Positions 32,071 to 44,410 of a stretch of 64,000 nucleotides of DNA are shown piece after piece (within the stretch, counting starts at the first letter, position 1; the number at the start of each line of letters is the position of its first letter). The position numbers and the translations under genes were made by a program. The notes under the pieces are model-generated. The model was not told where the DNA came from and did no database searches. It saw only the letters and a program-made list of their open reading frames with translations. This stretch comes from Calamus simplicifolius. Taxonomy: Eukaryota; Streptophyta; Magnoliopsida; Arecales; Arecaceae. The stretch covers positions 421,312 through 485,311 of the forward strand of contig UESW01003904.1 in assembly GCA_900491605.1 (NCBI GenBank), read 5' to 3'.

Positions 32071-32584
32071 CTCGATGGGCCAAATATGTCGTTCCGGCAG
32101 GGACGCGAGGACGGCGAGCCAGTTCGTGGCCAACTCCAACCTCCCCCCCCCCTCCGCCAGCGTCAACACGCTCATAACGATGTTCGCCGCCAAGGGCCTC
32201 AGCGCCCGCGACATGACCGCGCTCTCCGGCGCGCACAGCATCGGCCTCGCGCGTTGCACCACCTACCGGCCTCACATCTACAACGACTTCGACATCGACC
32301 CCGCCTTCGCTGCCACGCGTAAGCAAACGTGCCCGGCATCCGGCGGGGACGGCAACCTCGCCCCGCTCAACCTCCAGAACACCAACAGGTTCGGCAACGC
32401 CTTCTTCCAGAACCTCGTGGCTCGCCGAGGCCTGCTTCACTCGGACCAGGAGCTCTTCAACAACGGGCCATTGGATTGGCTGGTCCGGATTTACAGTTCC
32501 AACAATGCAGTCTTTGCCAATGACTTCGCGGCGGGCATGGTGAAGATGGGGAACGTCAGCCCGCTGACTGGAATCAATGGGGAG
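32071..32584 (+). pseudogene. Peroxidase exon 3, main part (proximal haem block)
   Basis: After acceptor TTGCAG: LDGPNMS, a small deletion/shift (about 32088-32105), then GRDARTASQFVANSNLPPPS, FAAKGLSARDMTALSGAHSI (His at 32233-32235 is the proximal haem ligand), CTTYRPHIYNDFD, NLAPLNLQNTNRFGNAFF, GLLHSDQELFNNG and MVKMGNVSPLTGINGE. There is no third intron. A C-rich run near 32145-32156 keeps the frame. Reading ends at GGGGAG; the next bases TGTTGA are the first bases of LARD-B and give a chance stop. Confidence 0.92.
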
Positions 32585-33640
32585 TGTTGATGCCAAATCA
32601 CAGCTCTCGAGCGTCGGCGAGCATCCGGTCGTCTCCTCCAGCGAGCTAGGAATCCTTCGACAAGCTTCTTGCACCTATGGGCCTACAAACAAGTCCCGAG
32701 GGCAAGAGATTCCAGCTGGGACCCTCCAACGCTAAAGTCAGTGCTCTGGGACAACAGCCGTGAGCTTGAGGAAGCTCGAAAGAGAGAAAAAGAGAGATGC
32801 TTAGAGCCGTGCTCTCTGTGAGCAAGAATGAGCGTTTAGGAGTGTAATGAGTTCGTTTCATGGAGTTGAGTTACCTGGTCTAGGGTCTCTCTTACCCATT
32901 TTATAGACGCTTAGAGTCTGTGGGGCCTGGGACATGATCACTTGTCAAAGCATTTATGATGACAGCAATGGTAGGGGCTTGCTTCCATGTGACATGTCAG
33001 GCTGCAGGCCATGTCCCGTCAGAGTAGGTGGCTGCAGCTGGTTGGCAGGTGCTATTTTAGTTTGGACAGCTGTCGCAGACTGTTGCAGGGCGTGGCCGAC
33101 CATTATGGCACTTGCCAGATGTGCCCTCCACGTCGCATGACAGCTGTCGCAGGTTGTTGCAGGGCATGATCGACTATTACGGCACTTGCCAGACGTGTCC
33201 CCCCACATCACCTTTTTGGTTGTCAGTGTGCTTGCATGGTACTATTCACGATCGAGGGGAAGAGTCGAGGCCGAGGGGAGCTCGATTCTGGGAGCTGAGG
33301 CCGAGGTTGTTCGAGGCCGAGGGGGCAGCGGAGTGCCGAAGCTGTGCGAGGCCGAGGGGGCAATGGAGTGCCAAAGCCGTGCGAGGCCGAGGAAGCAGTC
33401 GAGTGCCGAGGGGCGCTCGATGCTGGGAGCTGAGGCTCGAGGCCGAGGCTGAGGCGGAGTCTCGGGACCAAGGCCGAGGTGAAAGCTCGAGGCCGAGGGG
33501 GTCTCAGGTTCGAAGCTGAGGGCGAAGGGTCCCCGGAGGCTGAGGGGACCTCGGAGGCCGAAGTCACCCTTCGCGACCGAGACGGGGCTCTATCAGTTTC
33601 CTTCACGGTTTACTCTAACAGCGTTGGATCAGCCACATCA
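32585..33640 (-). repeat. LARD-B 3' LTR (1056 bp)
   Basis: On the minus strand it begins TGATGTGGCTGATCC like LARD-A. The TATA box TCTATAAAATGGGTAAGAG lies at about 32893-32911. A GAGGCCGAGGGG-type minisatellite fills 33250-33540. The conserved CTTGAG/CGTTGGAGGG block is at about 32725-32760. Confidence 0.88.
33250..33540. repeat. GAGGCCGAGGGG minisatellite in LARD-B 3' LTR
   Basis: Irregular units of CGAGGCCGAGGGGGC, GGAGTGCCGAAGC and TCGAGGCCGAGG. Its partner in the other LTR is 47040-47300. Read on the other strand the core is GGCCTCGGC, shared with the LARD-C arrays. Confidence 0.85.
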
Positions 33641-33660
33641 AATGCCCCCTCGCCCCTAAG
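33641..33660 (-). promoter_or_regulatory. LARD-B polypurine tract
   Basis: Minus-strand GGGGCGAGGGGGCATT abuts the 3' LTR, as in LARD-A. Confidence 0.7.
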
Positions 33661-34552
33661 ATGAAGCAAGCCCACCCCAGCAAGGCGAAAGGGTGTCACC
33701 TCCCAAGCGGCTGATCCCCACCGGCTGCCAACTGCCGATGGGCAAGTGTCCTTGGGCGGGACGACAATTTTGTGTAGACGATCTGGGGGATACGATGGGG
33801 CGGCCTCTGCCATCCGCTCGTTGGCTAGCTAAGGGTAGCCAGCAATCCTCTCTCGACGCAGAGTCTGGAAGTGGATACCCGTCATCTATGAGTTGGAGAG
33901 TTGGTTTCTTCCAACTGTGAGTTGACTTTGGGTTTCGACTTTTGACATGAAGTTTGGATGTGGGTGCCCGTCAACACACCGCTGAGGCAAGAGAGCGATG
34001 AGCCGCAATGATGCCATTGAGGCAGAGATAGCCGTTGAAGCTGCAATGATGCCGCTGAGGCAGAGAGAGCCATTGAGGCTGCAATAATGCCGCAGAGGCA
34101 GAGACAAAGCCATTGAGGCAGAAATAAAATTGCCGAAGTAGAAATAGAGCCGTGGGACTGAAATAAAATTGCATCGAGTGTTTGTGTACTGGTTCGGAAG
34201 GTGACTCGAGTGTGTATGGACTGTTAGGGATTTGAACCAACTCGGAGGCGTATCCTAGCTGGACCGAGTGGTATCAGTTAGCCGCGATGCCGCTTAGCTC
34301 CTTTAGAACCGTCTCGGGTGTTGTGTTCTGGTCCGAGAGGTGACTCAAGCAGGTACGAGCTGTTAGGGACTTGAACCGATTCGAGGTGTATGCTAGCCAG
34401 ACCAAGTGGTGTCCCATTATCCGCGATGCCGCCGAACTCCTTCGGAACCACCTTGGGGGTTTCGTGGCCGGCCCGAACGGTGACTCGAGGTCGCTGGAAC
34501 CATAGGTCTTGAACCACCATGGGGTTTCGAGGCCGGTCCAGGGGTGACCTTT
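33661..34552 (-). other. LARD-B interior, 3' part
   Basis: No gene is seen. Modules such as GCCGCTGAGGCAGAGA (34010-34130) and the AACCACC/GGGGTTTCG blocks (34440-34540) match LARD-A 6838-7300 in reverse. It ends in CCTTT (34548-34552), the left target copy of gypsy-1. Confidence 0.7.
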
Positions 34553-36997
34553 TGTGAGCCCCTGTTCTCCCACGGATCCTCACCATGTGAGGATTCGTCA
34601 TCTTGGACCGGAGGGAGGGAGGCACCGTCCCTTCCTCCGCCATTGTTGACCGGCATGGTAGGGGAGGCGCCGCGGTCGTACCGCATGCGGGCGGCACTCC
34701 AACTCCATCGATCAAGGAAGGGGGCGCGTTGGCTCCCCTCTTCACATGAGCACAGGGAGGGCTGGTGCTCCCCTCGCCTCAATAAATGGGGAGGGAGGAG
34801 GGAGTCTTCTCCCTCCACTGATCACCATCAGCCACCCAGGTAATTCTTCCCCCCCCCTCTTCTGTGAAATCACAGAGAGTGACAGTGAGTGGCAAGGAGA
34901 TGGAGAACGGGAAGAATTCCTTCCGTTACTATGCCCGGCCACTTGCGGTGGCCGGAGGAGGGGGAGAGGTGGAGTCCGGTCGCTCGAGGCGGCCGGAGAA
35001 GGGCGTTGGAGGGCCACAGGGCGGCCCTCCCTTCTTTTGGAACAAGCCGCTCCGCAGCTTGGTTCGGGCCCGGCGGAGTACCCGCCGGCTCGCCGGGCCC
35101 GACTGCGCGATGACCTCCACCGGTGACCTCCACCGGCATCGGGGCAGCGTCCGGTGGAGGTCCTGCCGGCCATGGTGGCCGACCGTGCCACTGGCACGAA
35201 TCTTGCTGCAGGAAAGAACGTGAGAGAAAGAGAGAGATTGAGGAGAGAAAGAGAGGAGGGGGAGTGCGGCTACGGCGGCGGCCAGCTCCGGGCCGGTCGT
35301 TGGCGGCCGGGCCCCCCCGGGATTGGCCGGTGGCAGCCCTGGCGCCGGCACAAGTCTCCCCTGTTTTGGGCGAAACAGGGGAGGCGGGGGAGAAGAGGTA
35401 TTAGCGGGCCGGCTGGGCCATTTTTCATTTAGGCCCTGTTAGGCCGGCTCATGAGCCATTTTTGGGCCGTGATTTGGACCCCGTATTGAGTCAAAAATAA
35501 AAAATAAAAATATGCCCCGGATCAGTGTTGATCCTAGTTTCTTGGGTATTTTTATTTTCCCATTTGGACTTATATATTGTGAGATATTCAAGCCCCAAGT
35601 TATCCCCGGGATTAAACTGGGTAGAGTTTAAAAGCTATTTTGATATGCTAATTTTGGGGACTAAAAATTAGAAATTGATGCTGTAGGTACCCAGGTGCTT
35701 AAATAGCCGAATTATTTTTGGATTAGCGCCAGGAGGTAAGTAAACCATTTATCATAATTTTCATAAATTATTAAAATATAAAAATTATGTATTTAAATGC
35801 TATATTGATATATATTGCATTATTTGAAAAATAAGAAAATAGGATTGGTACTCTTATTTGCAAATGAGCATTTACTATGATTAGTTTATTATTTATTATA
35901 TTTTATAAATAATTTAGTATCTATGTGGACAACTGATCAATTGGCATGACTTTGAAATTGCTAAAGATTTTATAATTATATGTGTATTTGACATGTTTAA
36001 ATCACTGTAATTATGAAAAGTATATGGATTGTATTTTTGCAACAATACATGTCATTTGGCAAATGTGATATGAAAATGATACTTTGTGTATATGATAATA
36101 TGTCCCACCATGGTTCGCTATGATATGATATGATGTGATATGTTGCTTGACTCACTTGGCACCGGAACTTAACTCCATTGGAGGGTATATGGAGAACACA
36201 CACCTAGGAGGTGTGCTGTGACAGGATATGGCAATATTATGCCACATGGCACCGGAACCCATCTCCATAGGGGGTATATGGAGAACACACTTTTAGGGTG
36301 TGCTGTAGCAGGATATGATATGATGTGAGTTCATGACGCTTGTTCCAGGACCCTGACTCCTAGGGGATATTTATGGAGGATACACCCGAGGAAGGGTGTT
36401 ACACTCGAGGGGAGTGTTCTGTGTACATAGTGTGTGGCCGTGGGACATTGGTATAAAAATGCATTTTTACATGCTACTTACAGTGGTACAGTGGTTTTAT
36501 CCTGAAATTGTATATTCTTGAAATGCTATATGTAGCAATTGCTTCCAAAATTATTTTGAGCATATGATGCATGTTTTGATAACATGGTAAAATGTATTTG
36601 AAATATGGAAGCTTGGTAGATGTTTATTATGAAAAATTTGAGTTAATAAAAGCATGAAGTAATTATATTATTATAGTTGGCTTACTTATTGAGTGTGAGC
36701 TCATTTAAATCTTACAATATTTTTCAGAGCCACAGAACTGAAGATGGGAATATGGGGTAGTTGGAGCAGCTATCAGAGTGACTTAAATCCAATACTTCGT
36801 TGTAACCCTATTGAATTATGTATTTTGGCATGTAGCCTAAAACATATAATTATGGTTTGTATTAAGAATACTTGAATTTGGATAATATATAGTTATTATC
36901 CCTTCTTGTATTAAATGTTATATTTCGGGACGCCTTGCATGCCAGGCATGCGGCGGGTTGCCACCTCTAAATCCAATATTGGGTCTGGGGCGTGACA
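34553..36997 (+). repeat. Gypsy-1 5' LTR (2445 bp)
   Basis: TGTGAGCCCC...GGGCGTGACA. It is GC-rich in the first kilobase and AT-rich afterwards. Two diverged ~110-bp copies carrying ATATGGAGAACACAC and GGTGTGCTGT (about 36170-36310) form a short internal repeat. Long open frames in both directions in the GC-rich part are unsupported. Confidence 0.9.
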
Positions 36998-36998
36998 G

Positions 36999-37016
36999 CT
37001 TTGGTGGTATCAGAGC
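36999..37016 (+). promoter_or_regulatory. Gypsy-1 primer-binding site
   Basis: TTTGGTGGTATCAGAGCC right after the LTR, an initiator tRNA-Met type site. Confidence 0.75.
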
Positions 37017-37184
37017 CTAGGTCTGACCTTAGGGACAAACGCAAGATGACACTAGGCAGAACATTAGGATACATTGTGAGGGTGGTAACTTTATTAAAAA
37101 TTTCAAGTAATATATTTTGGAAAGCCTGAAATTTAGTGGTTTACAAGGATATTGACTGGAACCTAACCCTAGCAGGAGTTAAGA

Positions 37185-38330
37185 ATGCCACGTCGCACTA
37201 GGAGTCTGCGGCCTATTGGGAACTCCCAGGCTGGTGACTCTGGCCAGCATGGAGGCCAGCAAGCTTCGGGAGGCTCTGGCTTCGTTAATCTAGCTGACAA
37301 TGATCAACCACAATTTTAGGCCCAGTTGCTTCAGGCTCTTGGGAATGTCGCAGGCTATGCAAGCCATGCAGCAACAGATTCAGCAAATCCAGCCTGCTCG
37401 GCCTGCCTCTCCCGCTCCACAGCCTGCTCAGTCGGCTCCATCTCAGCCTTGGCGGGGAGGGCCGGAGCTTTGCTGAGTTCAAGAGCTTGGCCCCTTCTCC
37501 TTTTTGTGGATCTACTAACCCTGCCGATGCTGAAAAATGGATGAGGGAGATGGAGAAAGCATTTGCAGCTCATGGTAGCCAAGAGGAGGAGCGAATTAGA
37601 TTCTCTATTTACCTCCTTCAGGGGGAGGCATATGATTGGTGGCTACTTGTGGAGCAGCGAGTGGATGGACGGGCTATTTCTGGAGAGAGTTTAAGGAAGT
37701 CTTCTATGACAAATACTTCCCCAATAGTGTGCAGAGACAAATGCAATCGGAGTTTGTCAAACTGGAGCAAGGAAATCTCTCTGTGGCGCAGTATGAAGCT
37801 GAGTTTACCCGGTTGGCTCGGTTTGCTCCAGACATAGCGGCCACTGAGAGAGCCAAGATCATTAAATTCATCGAGGGACTGAGGCCTAGACTGATGCAAG
37901 CAGTCAATGCCTTTGAACTCTCCACATTCAGCGCTGTGGTGAACAAGGCCTGGTGATTGAGAGGGATATGGGTGTGGTCCATAAGCAGTGGGAGCAGCAG
38001 CAGAGGAAGAAGAAGGGGTCTCCTTCTGGCCAGTCTTCAAGTCAGGCCAAGAAGAAAGGTCCTTATCAGGCCCCCTCTGGACCGAAGAGTACGGAAACCC
38101 ATTGCCCTTAATGTGGAAACTCCCATCCAGGCAAGTGGTGCCGCGGGACAATTGGTGCCTGCTTCATATGTGGGCAGGTGGGTCACAAGATGGTCACTTG
38201 TCCCCTTCGGAGGGATCAATAGCCTCCTTCGGATCAGGGTAGAGGCCAGCAGCAGCAGCCTAGGACCCAGGGAAGGGTCTTTACTCTCATACAGCAGGAT
38301 GCTGCCGCTTCTAACTCCGTTGTGATAGGT
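37185..38330 (+). pseudogene. Gypsy-1 gag
   Basis: The ATG at 37185 (MPRRTRSLRPIGNSQAGDSG) is the likely start. An in-frame TAG at 37317-37319 stops it. The retrotransposon gag core is at 37640-37940: YFWREFKEVFYDKYFPNSVQ, KLEQGNLSVAQYEAEFTRLA and FIEGLRPRLMQAV. A shifted C-rich zinc-knuckle region follows near 38100-38210. It is broken by several frameshifts. Confidence 0.85.
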
Positions 38331-38439
38331 ACGCCTGTTACTTAAGTACTCGTTTAAGATTGTTTCATTCATATGCAATGGGATGCATTGATCATGAATA
38401 TTGTTAAACCTCATGACATCTAAGACAAATTAAACCTTG

Positions 38440-40380
38440 TGACCAGGTATAATTAAAGTAGGCAATACTTATGCTCAATTCTTAGTAGATCTGGGTGCCA
38501 CACATTCATTTGTATCAAGCACATATCTCGCCAAGGATGAATCTTTGACACCCGTTTCTCTAGAGCAAGAGTTGCACATTGCTCTCCCAAATGATGATGT
38601 TATGAGGGTAGACTCAGTATGCAGATCGTGCCTGATTAACATGGGGGATAGGAGATTGAAGGCCGATCTAATCGTCCTCCCACTAAAATCCTTTGATGTT
38701 ATCCTTGGGATGGACTGGTTGGCCTTCTATCATGCTTCAGTAGACTATTTTAGGAAGATGGTAATCTTCAAAATTCCTAATCAACCTGAATTCAGTTTTA
38801 TTGGAAGTTAGGAGCATCTGGCCTCAGTTTTCGTGTCAGCACTATAGGCCACAAAGTATTTGAAGAAGGGTGGCCAAGGATTTCTTGCTGTGGTCAAAGA
38901 CCTTCAGCAAGATGAGGTCAAGTTGGAGAATATTCCAGTGGCTCGGAAATTTCCTGATGTATTCCCTGATGATTTGACCAAATTACCTTCAGATCGGGAG
39001 GTTGAGTTCACTATTGATTTGGCCCCTGGCACTGGACCTATATCCAAGGCCCCGTACCGTATGGCCCCAGCTGAACTAAAAGAGTTGAAGAGCCACTTGC
39101 AGGAACTCCTGACCGGGGATTTATCAGACCTAGTGTATCTCCTTGGGGTGCTCCAGTATTATTTGTCAAAAAGAAAGATGGAAGTCTTCGGCTCTGCATT
39201 GATTACCAAGAAATCAATAAGGTAACAGTGCGGAACAGGTATCCTTGCCGAGGATTGATGATCTATTTGATCAACTCCAAGGAGCTCGGGTATTCTCGAA
39301 GATTGATCTTCGGTCAGGATACCATCAATTCAAGGTCAGGGCTGGAGATATGCTTAAGACAGCATTCAAAACTAGGTATGGCCACTACGAGTTCTTGGTG
39401 ATGCCATTTGGGTTGACTAATGCCCTGGCAGCATTCATGGACTTGATGAATAGAATCTTTAAGCCATACTTGGACCAGTTTGTGGTGGTGTTCATAGATG
39501 ACATCCTGGGTATTCTAAAAGCCAGGAGGAACATGTGGACCATCTGAGGATTGTTCTGCAAACTCTTCGGAGAAAAATCTTTATGCCAAGTTGCAGAAGT
39601 GTGATTTCTGGTTGAGCCAAGTATCATTCTTGGGTCATATAATATCTAAAGATGGCATATCTGTGGACCCGAAGAAGATTGAGGCAGTTGTAAACTGGTG
39701 TAGGCCTTCCAATGTATCCGAAGTAAGAAGCTTCGTGGGACTAGCTGGATATTATCGCAGATTCGTGGAGGGCTTCTCTCGCATTGCTCTACCCCTGACT
39801 CGCTTGACCCAAAAGCAAGCAAAGTTTGACTAGACTGAGGAGTGTGAGAGAAGTTTTCAGGAGCTGAAGCAACGCCTAGTATCAGCCCCCGTCCTTACCC
39901 TTCCGTCAGGATCTGGAGGATTCACCCTATTCACGGATGCTTCTCAGAAGGGATTGGGATGTGTTCTAATGCAAAATGAGAAGGTGATAGCTTATGCCTC
40001 AAGGCAGTTAAAGCCATACGAGCAAAATTATCCTACCCATGACCTGGAGTTGGCCGCCGTGATTTTTGCCTTGAAGATTTGGCGGCATTATCTATATGGA
40101 GAGACATGTGATGTGTATACAGACCACAAAAGTCTGAAATACATCTTCACTCAAAAGGAGTTAAACTTGAGGCAGAGGAGGTGGATGGAGCTACTAAAAG
40201 ATTATGACCTGAACCTGCACTATCATCCAGGGAAGGCCAATGTGGTAGCTGATGCCTTGAGTAGGAAGTCCTCCTCGGAGTTAGCTTCTATGATCGCTTC
40301 TCAGCCTCACATCCAGAGGGACCTTGAGAAGTTGGAGGTTGGATTGCGAGTACAACGTCCGATGGGCTTGTAGCAGCACT
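38440..40380 (+). pseudogene. Gypsy-1 protease, reverse transcriptase and RNase H
   Basis: Protease: DLGATHSFVS near 38480, where the usual Ser after the catalytic Asp is Leu, and VILGMDWL (about 38700). RT: PRIDDLFDQLQGARVFSKID (39247), MPFGLTNA (about 39400), the active-site block FIDDIL (about 39490), and a thumb with SFLGHIISKDGI and SFVGLAGYYRRFVEGFS. RNase H: tail end FTLFTDASQKGLG, LKPYEQNYPTHDLELAAVIF, DVYTDHKSLKYIFTQKELNL, ADALSRK (about 39920-40270). Frameshifts occur at about 39140, 39225 and 39545, and a TAG at 39831-39833 lies where W is usual. Confidence 0.87.
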
Positions 40381-41940
40381 TGTACTCCAACCCACCCTGA
40401 TTGACAGGATCAAGTCCTCCAGAAGAAGACTTGGACCTGCAAAAGATTAAAGAAGCTGTGAAGTCAGGGGTTCAAAATGAATTTGCTATAATGGAGGATG
40501 GATCCCTGAGATTTGATGGCAGGCTCTGTGTGCCAAATATGGTGGAACTAAGAGCAGAAATTCTAAGGGAGGCTCACTACTTTCCTATACAGTGCACCCA
40601 GGAGGCACCAAGATGTACAGAGACCTAAAAAAAAACTTTTGGTGGAAGGGAATGAAAAGAGAGATTGCTCAGTATGTGGCCAAATGTTTAGTATGTCAGC
40701 AAGTGAAGGCTGAGCATCAAAGGCCTGCGGGACCCCTTCAATCTTTGATGATTCCACAATGGAAATGGAGAAAATCACTATGGACTTCGTGACTGGATCT
40801 GCCTAAGACCCCTAGGAGCAATGATGCAGTATGGGTCATTGTAGACAGATTGACGAAGTCAGCCCATTTCCTGCCATTTAAGGTTGGGATCTCCAGTGAG
40901 AGATTGGCCAACATGTATATTGAGCAAATTGTGAGGCTTCATGGTATTTCCGTATCTATTGTATCAGATCGGGATACTAGGTTTGTGTCCCAATTTTGGA
41001 AGAGCCTTCATAGAGCTCTGGGGACCAAACTGAACTTCAGCACAGCCTTTCATCCTCAGACAGATGGGCAGTCTGAGAGGACCATACAAATCCTGGAGGA
41101 CATGTTGCGAGCCTGTGTAATGGACTTGGGTGGTGCTTGGGACAACCACTTATCTTTAGTGAAATTTGCTTATAATAATAGTTACCAAGCCAGTATCCAG
41201 ATGGCTCCATTTGAGGCCTTATATGGTAATGCAGATCTCCCTTATGTTGGGATGATGTATTGTTACTGAGGTTACCCAGTATCCAGATGGCTCCATTTGA
41301 GGCCTTATATGGTAGAAAATGCAGATCTCCTTATGTTGGGATGATGTGGGGGAGAGAATTGTTGGGCCCCAAACTGATTCGGCAGACAGTAGAGAAGGTA
41401 CAGTTGATCAAGGAACGACTCCGCACAGCTCAGAGCCGACAGAAGAGCTATGCTGATGAGAGAAGAAGGGAGCTAGAATTTCAAATTGGGGACCATGTCT
41501 TTCTGAAGATATCACCAACCAAAAATGTGATGAGATTTGGGATTAAAGGTAAACTGAGTCCACGATACATTGGGCCATTTGAGATTCCGAGTAAAGTAGG
41601 GGAGGTGGCTTATAGCCTGGCATTACCTCCGGTACTCTCTGGGGTACACAATGTATTTCATGTATCTATGTTGAAAAGTACATTCCTGACCCCAGCCATG
41701 TGATACAGTTTGAGCCCATGCAGTTAAGGAAGGATCTGACGTATGAACAGCATCCTGTGCATATTGTGGACCGTAAGGATCAAGTTTTAAGATGGCGTAG
41801 CATTCCCTATGTCAAGGTTCAGTGGAGTAACCATTCTGAGAGGGAAGCTACTTGGGAGCTTGAGGAGGAAACGAAAAAGAAATATATCTGTTTGTATCTT
41901 ACTATATGTAAATGAAAAAATAATTATTTTATGATCAAGG
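40380..41940 (+). pseudogene. Gypsy-1 integrase and chromodomain-like tail
   Basis: Zinc-binding N-terminus HPGGTKMYRDLKKNFWWKGM with CLVCQQVK (about 40592-40710). Core with D in VDRLTKSAHF (about 40842), D in VSDRDTRFVSQFW (about 40970) and E in TDGQSERTIQILE (about 41080). GPF-type block SPRYIGPFEI (about 41558). Tail VKVQWSNHSEREATWELEEE (about 41813-41872) is a chromodomain-like strand-helix. An ~86-bp tandem duplication (first copy from 41191, second from 41277) interrupts the core. Expected role is targeting insertion to chromatin, but this copy is dead. Confidence 0.87.
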
Positions 41941-42008
41941 CTTTAGATTCTAAATGTTATATAAAGTACATCAATTTCGAGGCCAAAATTTTTATAAGGA
42001 GGGAAGAA

Positions 42009-44410
42009 TGTGAACCCCTATTCTCCCACGGATCCTCACCATGTGAGGATCCATCATCTTGGACCGGAGGAGGGAGGCGCCGCCCCTTCCTTCACCATTG
42101 TTGATCGACATGGCAGGGGAGGCGCCACGGCCGTACCACATGCGGGCGGCACTCCAACTCCATCGGTCAAGGAAGGGGGCGCGTTGGCTCCCCTCTTCAC
42201 ATAAGCACAGGGGAGGGCTGGTCCTCCCCTCACCTCTATAAATGGGGAGGGAGGAGGGAGTCTTCTCCCTCCATCGATCACCATCAGCCACCCAGGTAAT
42301 TCTTCCCCTCCTCTTCCGTGAAATCACAGAGAGTGACAGTGAGTGGCAAGGAGATGGAGAACGGGAGGAATTCCTCCCGTTACTGTGCCCGGCCGCTTGA
42401 GGCGGCGGGAGAAGGGGGAGAGGTGGAGTCGGCCGCTCGAGGCGGCCGGAGAAGGGCGCTGGAGTGCCGCCGGGCGGCCCTCCCTTGTTTTGGAACCAAG
42501 CCGCTCCGTGGCTTGGTTCGGGCCCGGCGGAGTGCCCGCCAGCTCGCCGGGCTCGGGTTGCGACCGACGACCTCCACCAGCACCGGGGCAGCGTCCGGTG
42601 GAGGTCGGCCGGCCATGGTGGCCGGCCGTGCCACCGGCACGAATCTTGCCGCAGGAAAGAAGGAGAGAAAGAGAGAGATTGAGGGAGAAAGAGAGGAGGG
42701 GGAGCACGGCCGCGCGGCGGCGGCTCCGGGCCGGTCGTCGGCGGGGACCCCCCGGGGAATGGCCGGCGGTGGCCCTGGCCACCGGCACAAGTCTCCCCTG
42801 TTTCGGACGAAACAGGGGAGGCAGGGGAGAAGGGGGATTAGCGGGCCGGCTGGGCCATTTTTTTTGGGCCCTGTTGGGCCGGCTCACGAGCCATTTTTGG
42901 GCTACGATTTGGACCCCGTATTGGGTCAAAATGGAAAAATAAAAATATGCCCCGGATCAGTGTTGATCCTAGTTTCTTAGGGTATTTTTATTTTCATTTG
43001 AGCTTATATATTGAGATATTCAAGCCCCAAGTTGGCCCCGGGATTAAACTGGGTAGAGTTTAAAAGTTATTTTGATATGCTAATTTTGGGGACTAAAAAT
43101 TGGAAAATTGATGCTGTAGGTACCCATGTGCTTAAATAGCCAAATTACAATTTTGGATTAGCGCTAGGAGGTAAGTAAAGATTTATCATAATTTTATAAA
43201 TTATTAAAATATAAAAATTATGTATTTAAATGCTATGTTGATATATATTGCATTATTTGAAAAATAAGAAAATAAGATTGGTACTCTTATTGTAAATGAG
43301 CATTTACTATGATTAGTTTATTATTTATTATATTTTTTAAATAATTTGGTATCTATGTGGACAACTGATCAATTGGCAAGACTTTTGAAATTGCTAAAGA
43401 TTTTATAATTATACATGTGTATTTGACATATTTAAATCATTGTAATTATGAAAAGTATATGGATTGTATTTTTGCAACGATACATGCCATTTGGCAAATG
43501 TGACATGAAATATGATGTCCCACCATGGTCCGCTATGATATGATATGATGTGATATGTTGCATGACTCACTTGCACCGAGACCCAACTCCATAGGGGGTA
43601 TATGGAGAACACATGCCCAGGAGGTGTGCTGTGACAGGATATGGCAATATTATGCCACAGGGCACCGGGACCCATCTCCATAGGGGGTATATGGAGAACA
43701 CACACTTTTAGGGTGTGCTGTAGCAGGATATGATATGATATGAGTTCATGACGCTAGTTCCAGGACCCTGACTCCTAGGGATATTTATGGAGGATACACC
43801 CGAGGGGGGTGTTACACCCGAGGGGGATGTTCTGTGTACATAGTATGTGGCCGTGGGACATTGGTATAAAAATGCATTTTTACATGCTATTTATAGTGGT
43901 AAAGTGGTTTTATCTTGAAATTGTATATTCTTGAAATGCTATATATAGCAATTGCTTCCAAAATTATTTTGAGCATATGATGCATGTTTTGATAACATGG
44001 TAAATGTATTTGAAATATGGAAGCTTAGCAGATGTTTATTATGGAAAATTTGAGTTGATAAAAGCATGAAGTAATTATATTATATTATAGTTGGCTTACT
44101 TATTGAGTGTGAGCTCATTTAAATCTCACAATGTTTTTCAGAGCCACAAACTGAAGATGGGAATATGGGGTAGTTGGAGCAGCTATCAGAGTGACTTAAA
44201 TCCAATACTTCGTTGTAACCCCATTGAATTATGTATTTTGGCATGTAGCCTAAAACATATAATTATGGTTTGTATTAAGAATACTTGAATTTGGATAATA
44301 TGTAGTTATTATCCCTCCTTGTATTAAATGTGATATTTCGGGACGCCTTGCATGCCAGGCATGCGGCAGGTTGCCACCTCTAGATCCAATATTGGGTCTA
44401 ATGCGTGACA
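42009..44410 (+). repeat. Gypsy-1 3' LTR (2402 bp)
   Basis: TGTGAACCCC...AATGCGTGACA, preceded by AAGGAGGGAAGAA. It differs from the 5' LTR at many sites, largely G/A and C/T. Confidence 0.9.

Larger units (their letters stand above)
34553..44410 (+). mobile_element. Gypsy-1: Ty3-gypsy chromovirus-type element (9858 bp) inside LARD-B
   Basis: LTRs 34553-36997 and 42009-44410 (TGTGA...GTGACA) are flanked by a perfect CCTTT duplication (34548-34552, 44411-44415). PBS GTGGTATCAGAGCCTAG follows the 5' LTR and purine tract AAGGAGGGAAGA precedes the 3' LTR. Pol order is protease, RT, RNase H, integrase, then a chromodomain-like tail, as in chromoviruses. LTRs over 2.4 kb suggest the Tekay/Del group. 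Many stops and shifts, and LTRs differing mainly by transitions, show it is old and dead. Confidence 0.92.

Noticed and set aside
34278..35432. GC-rich open frames of 70-155 codons on both strands in gypsy-1 LTRs
   Set aside because: They repeat in the second LTR with frame changes and have no recognisable domain.
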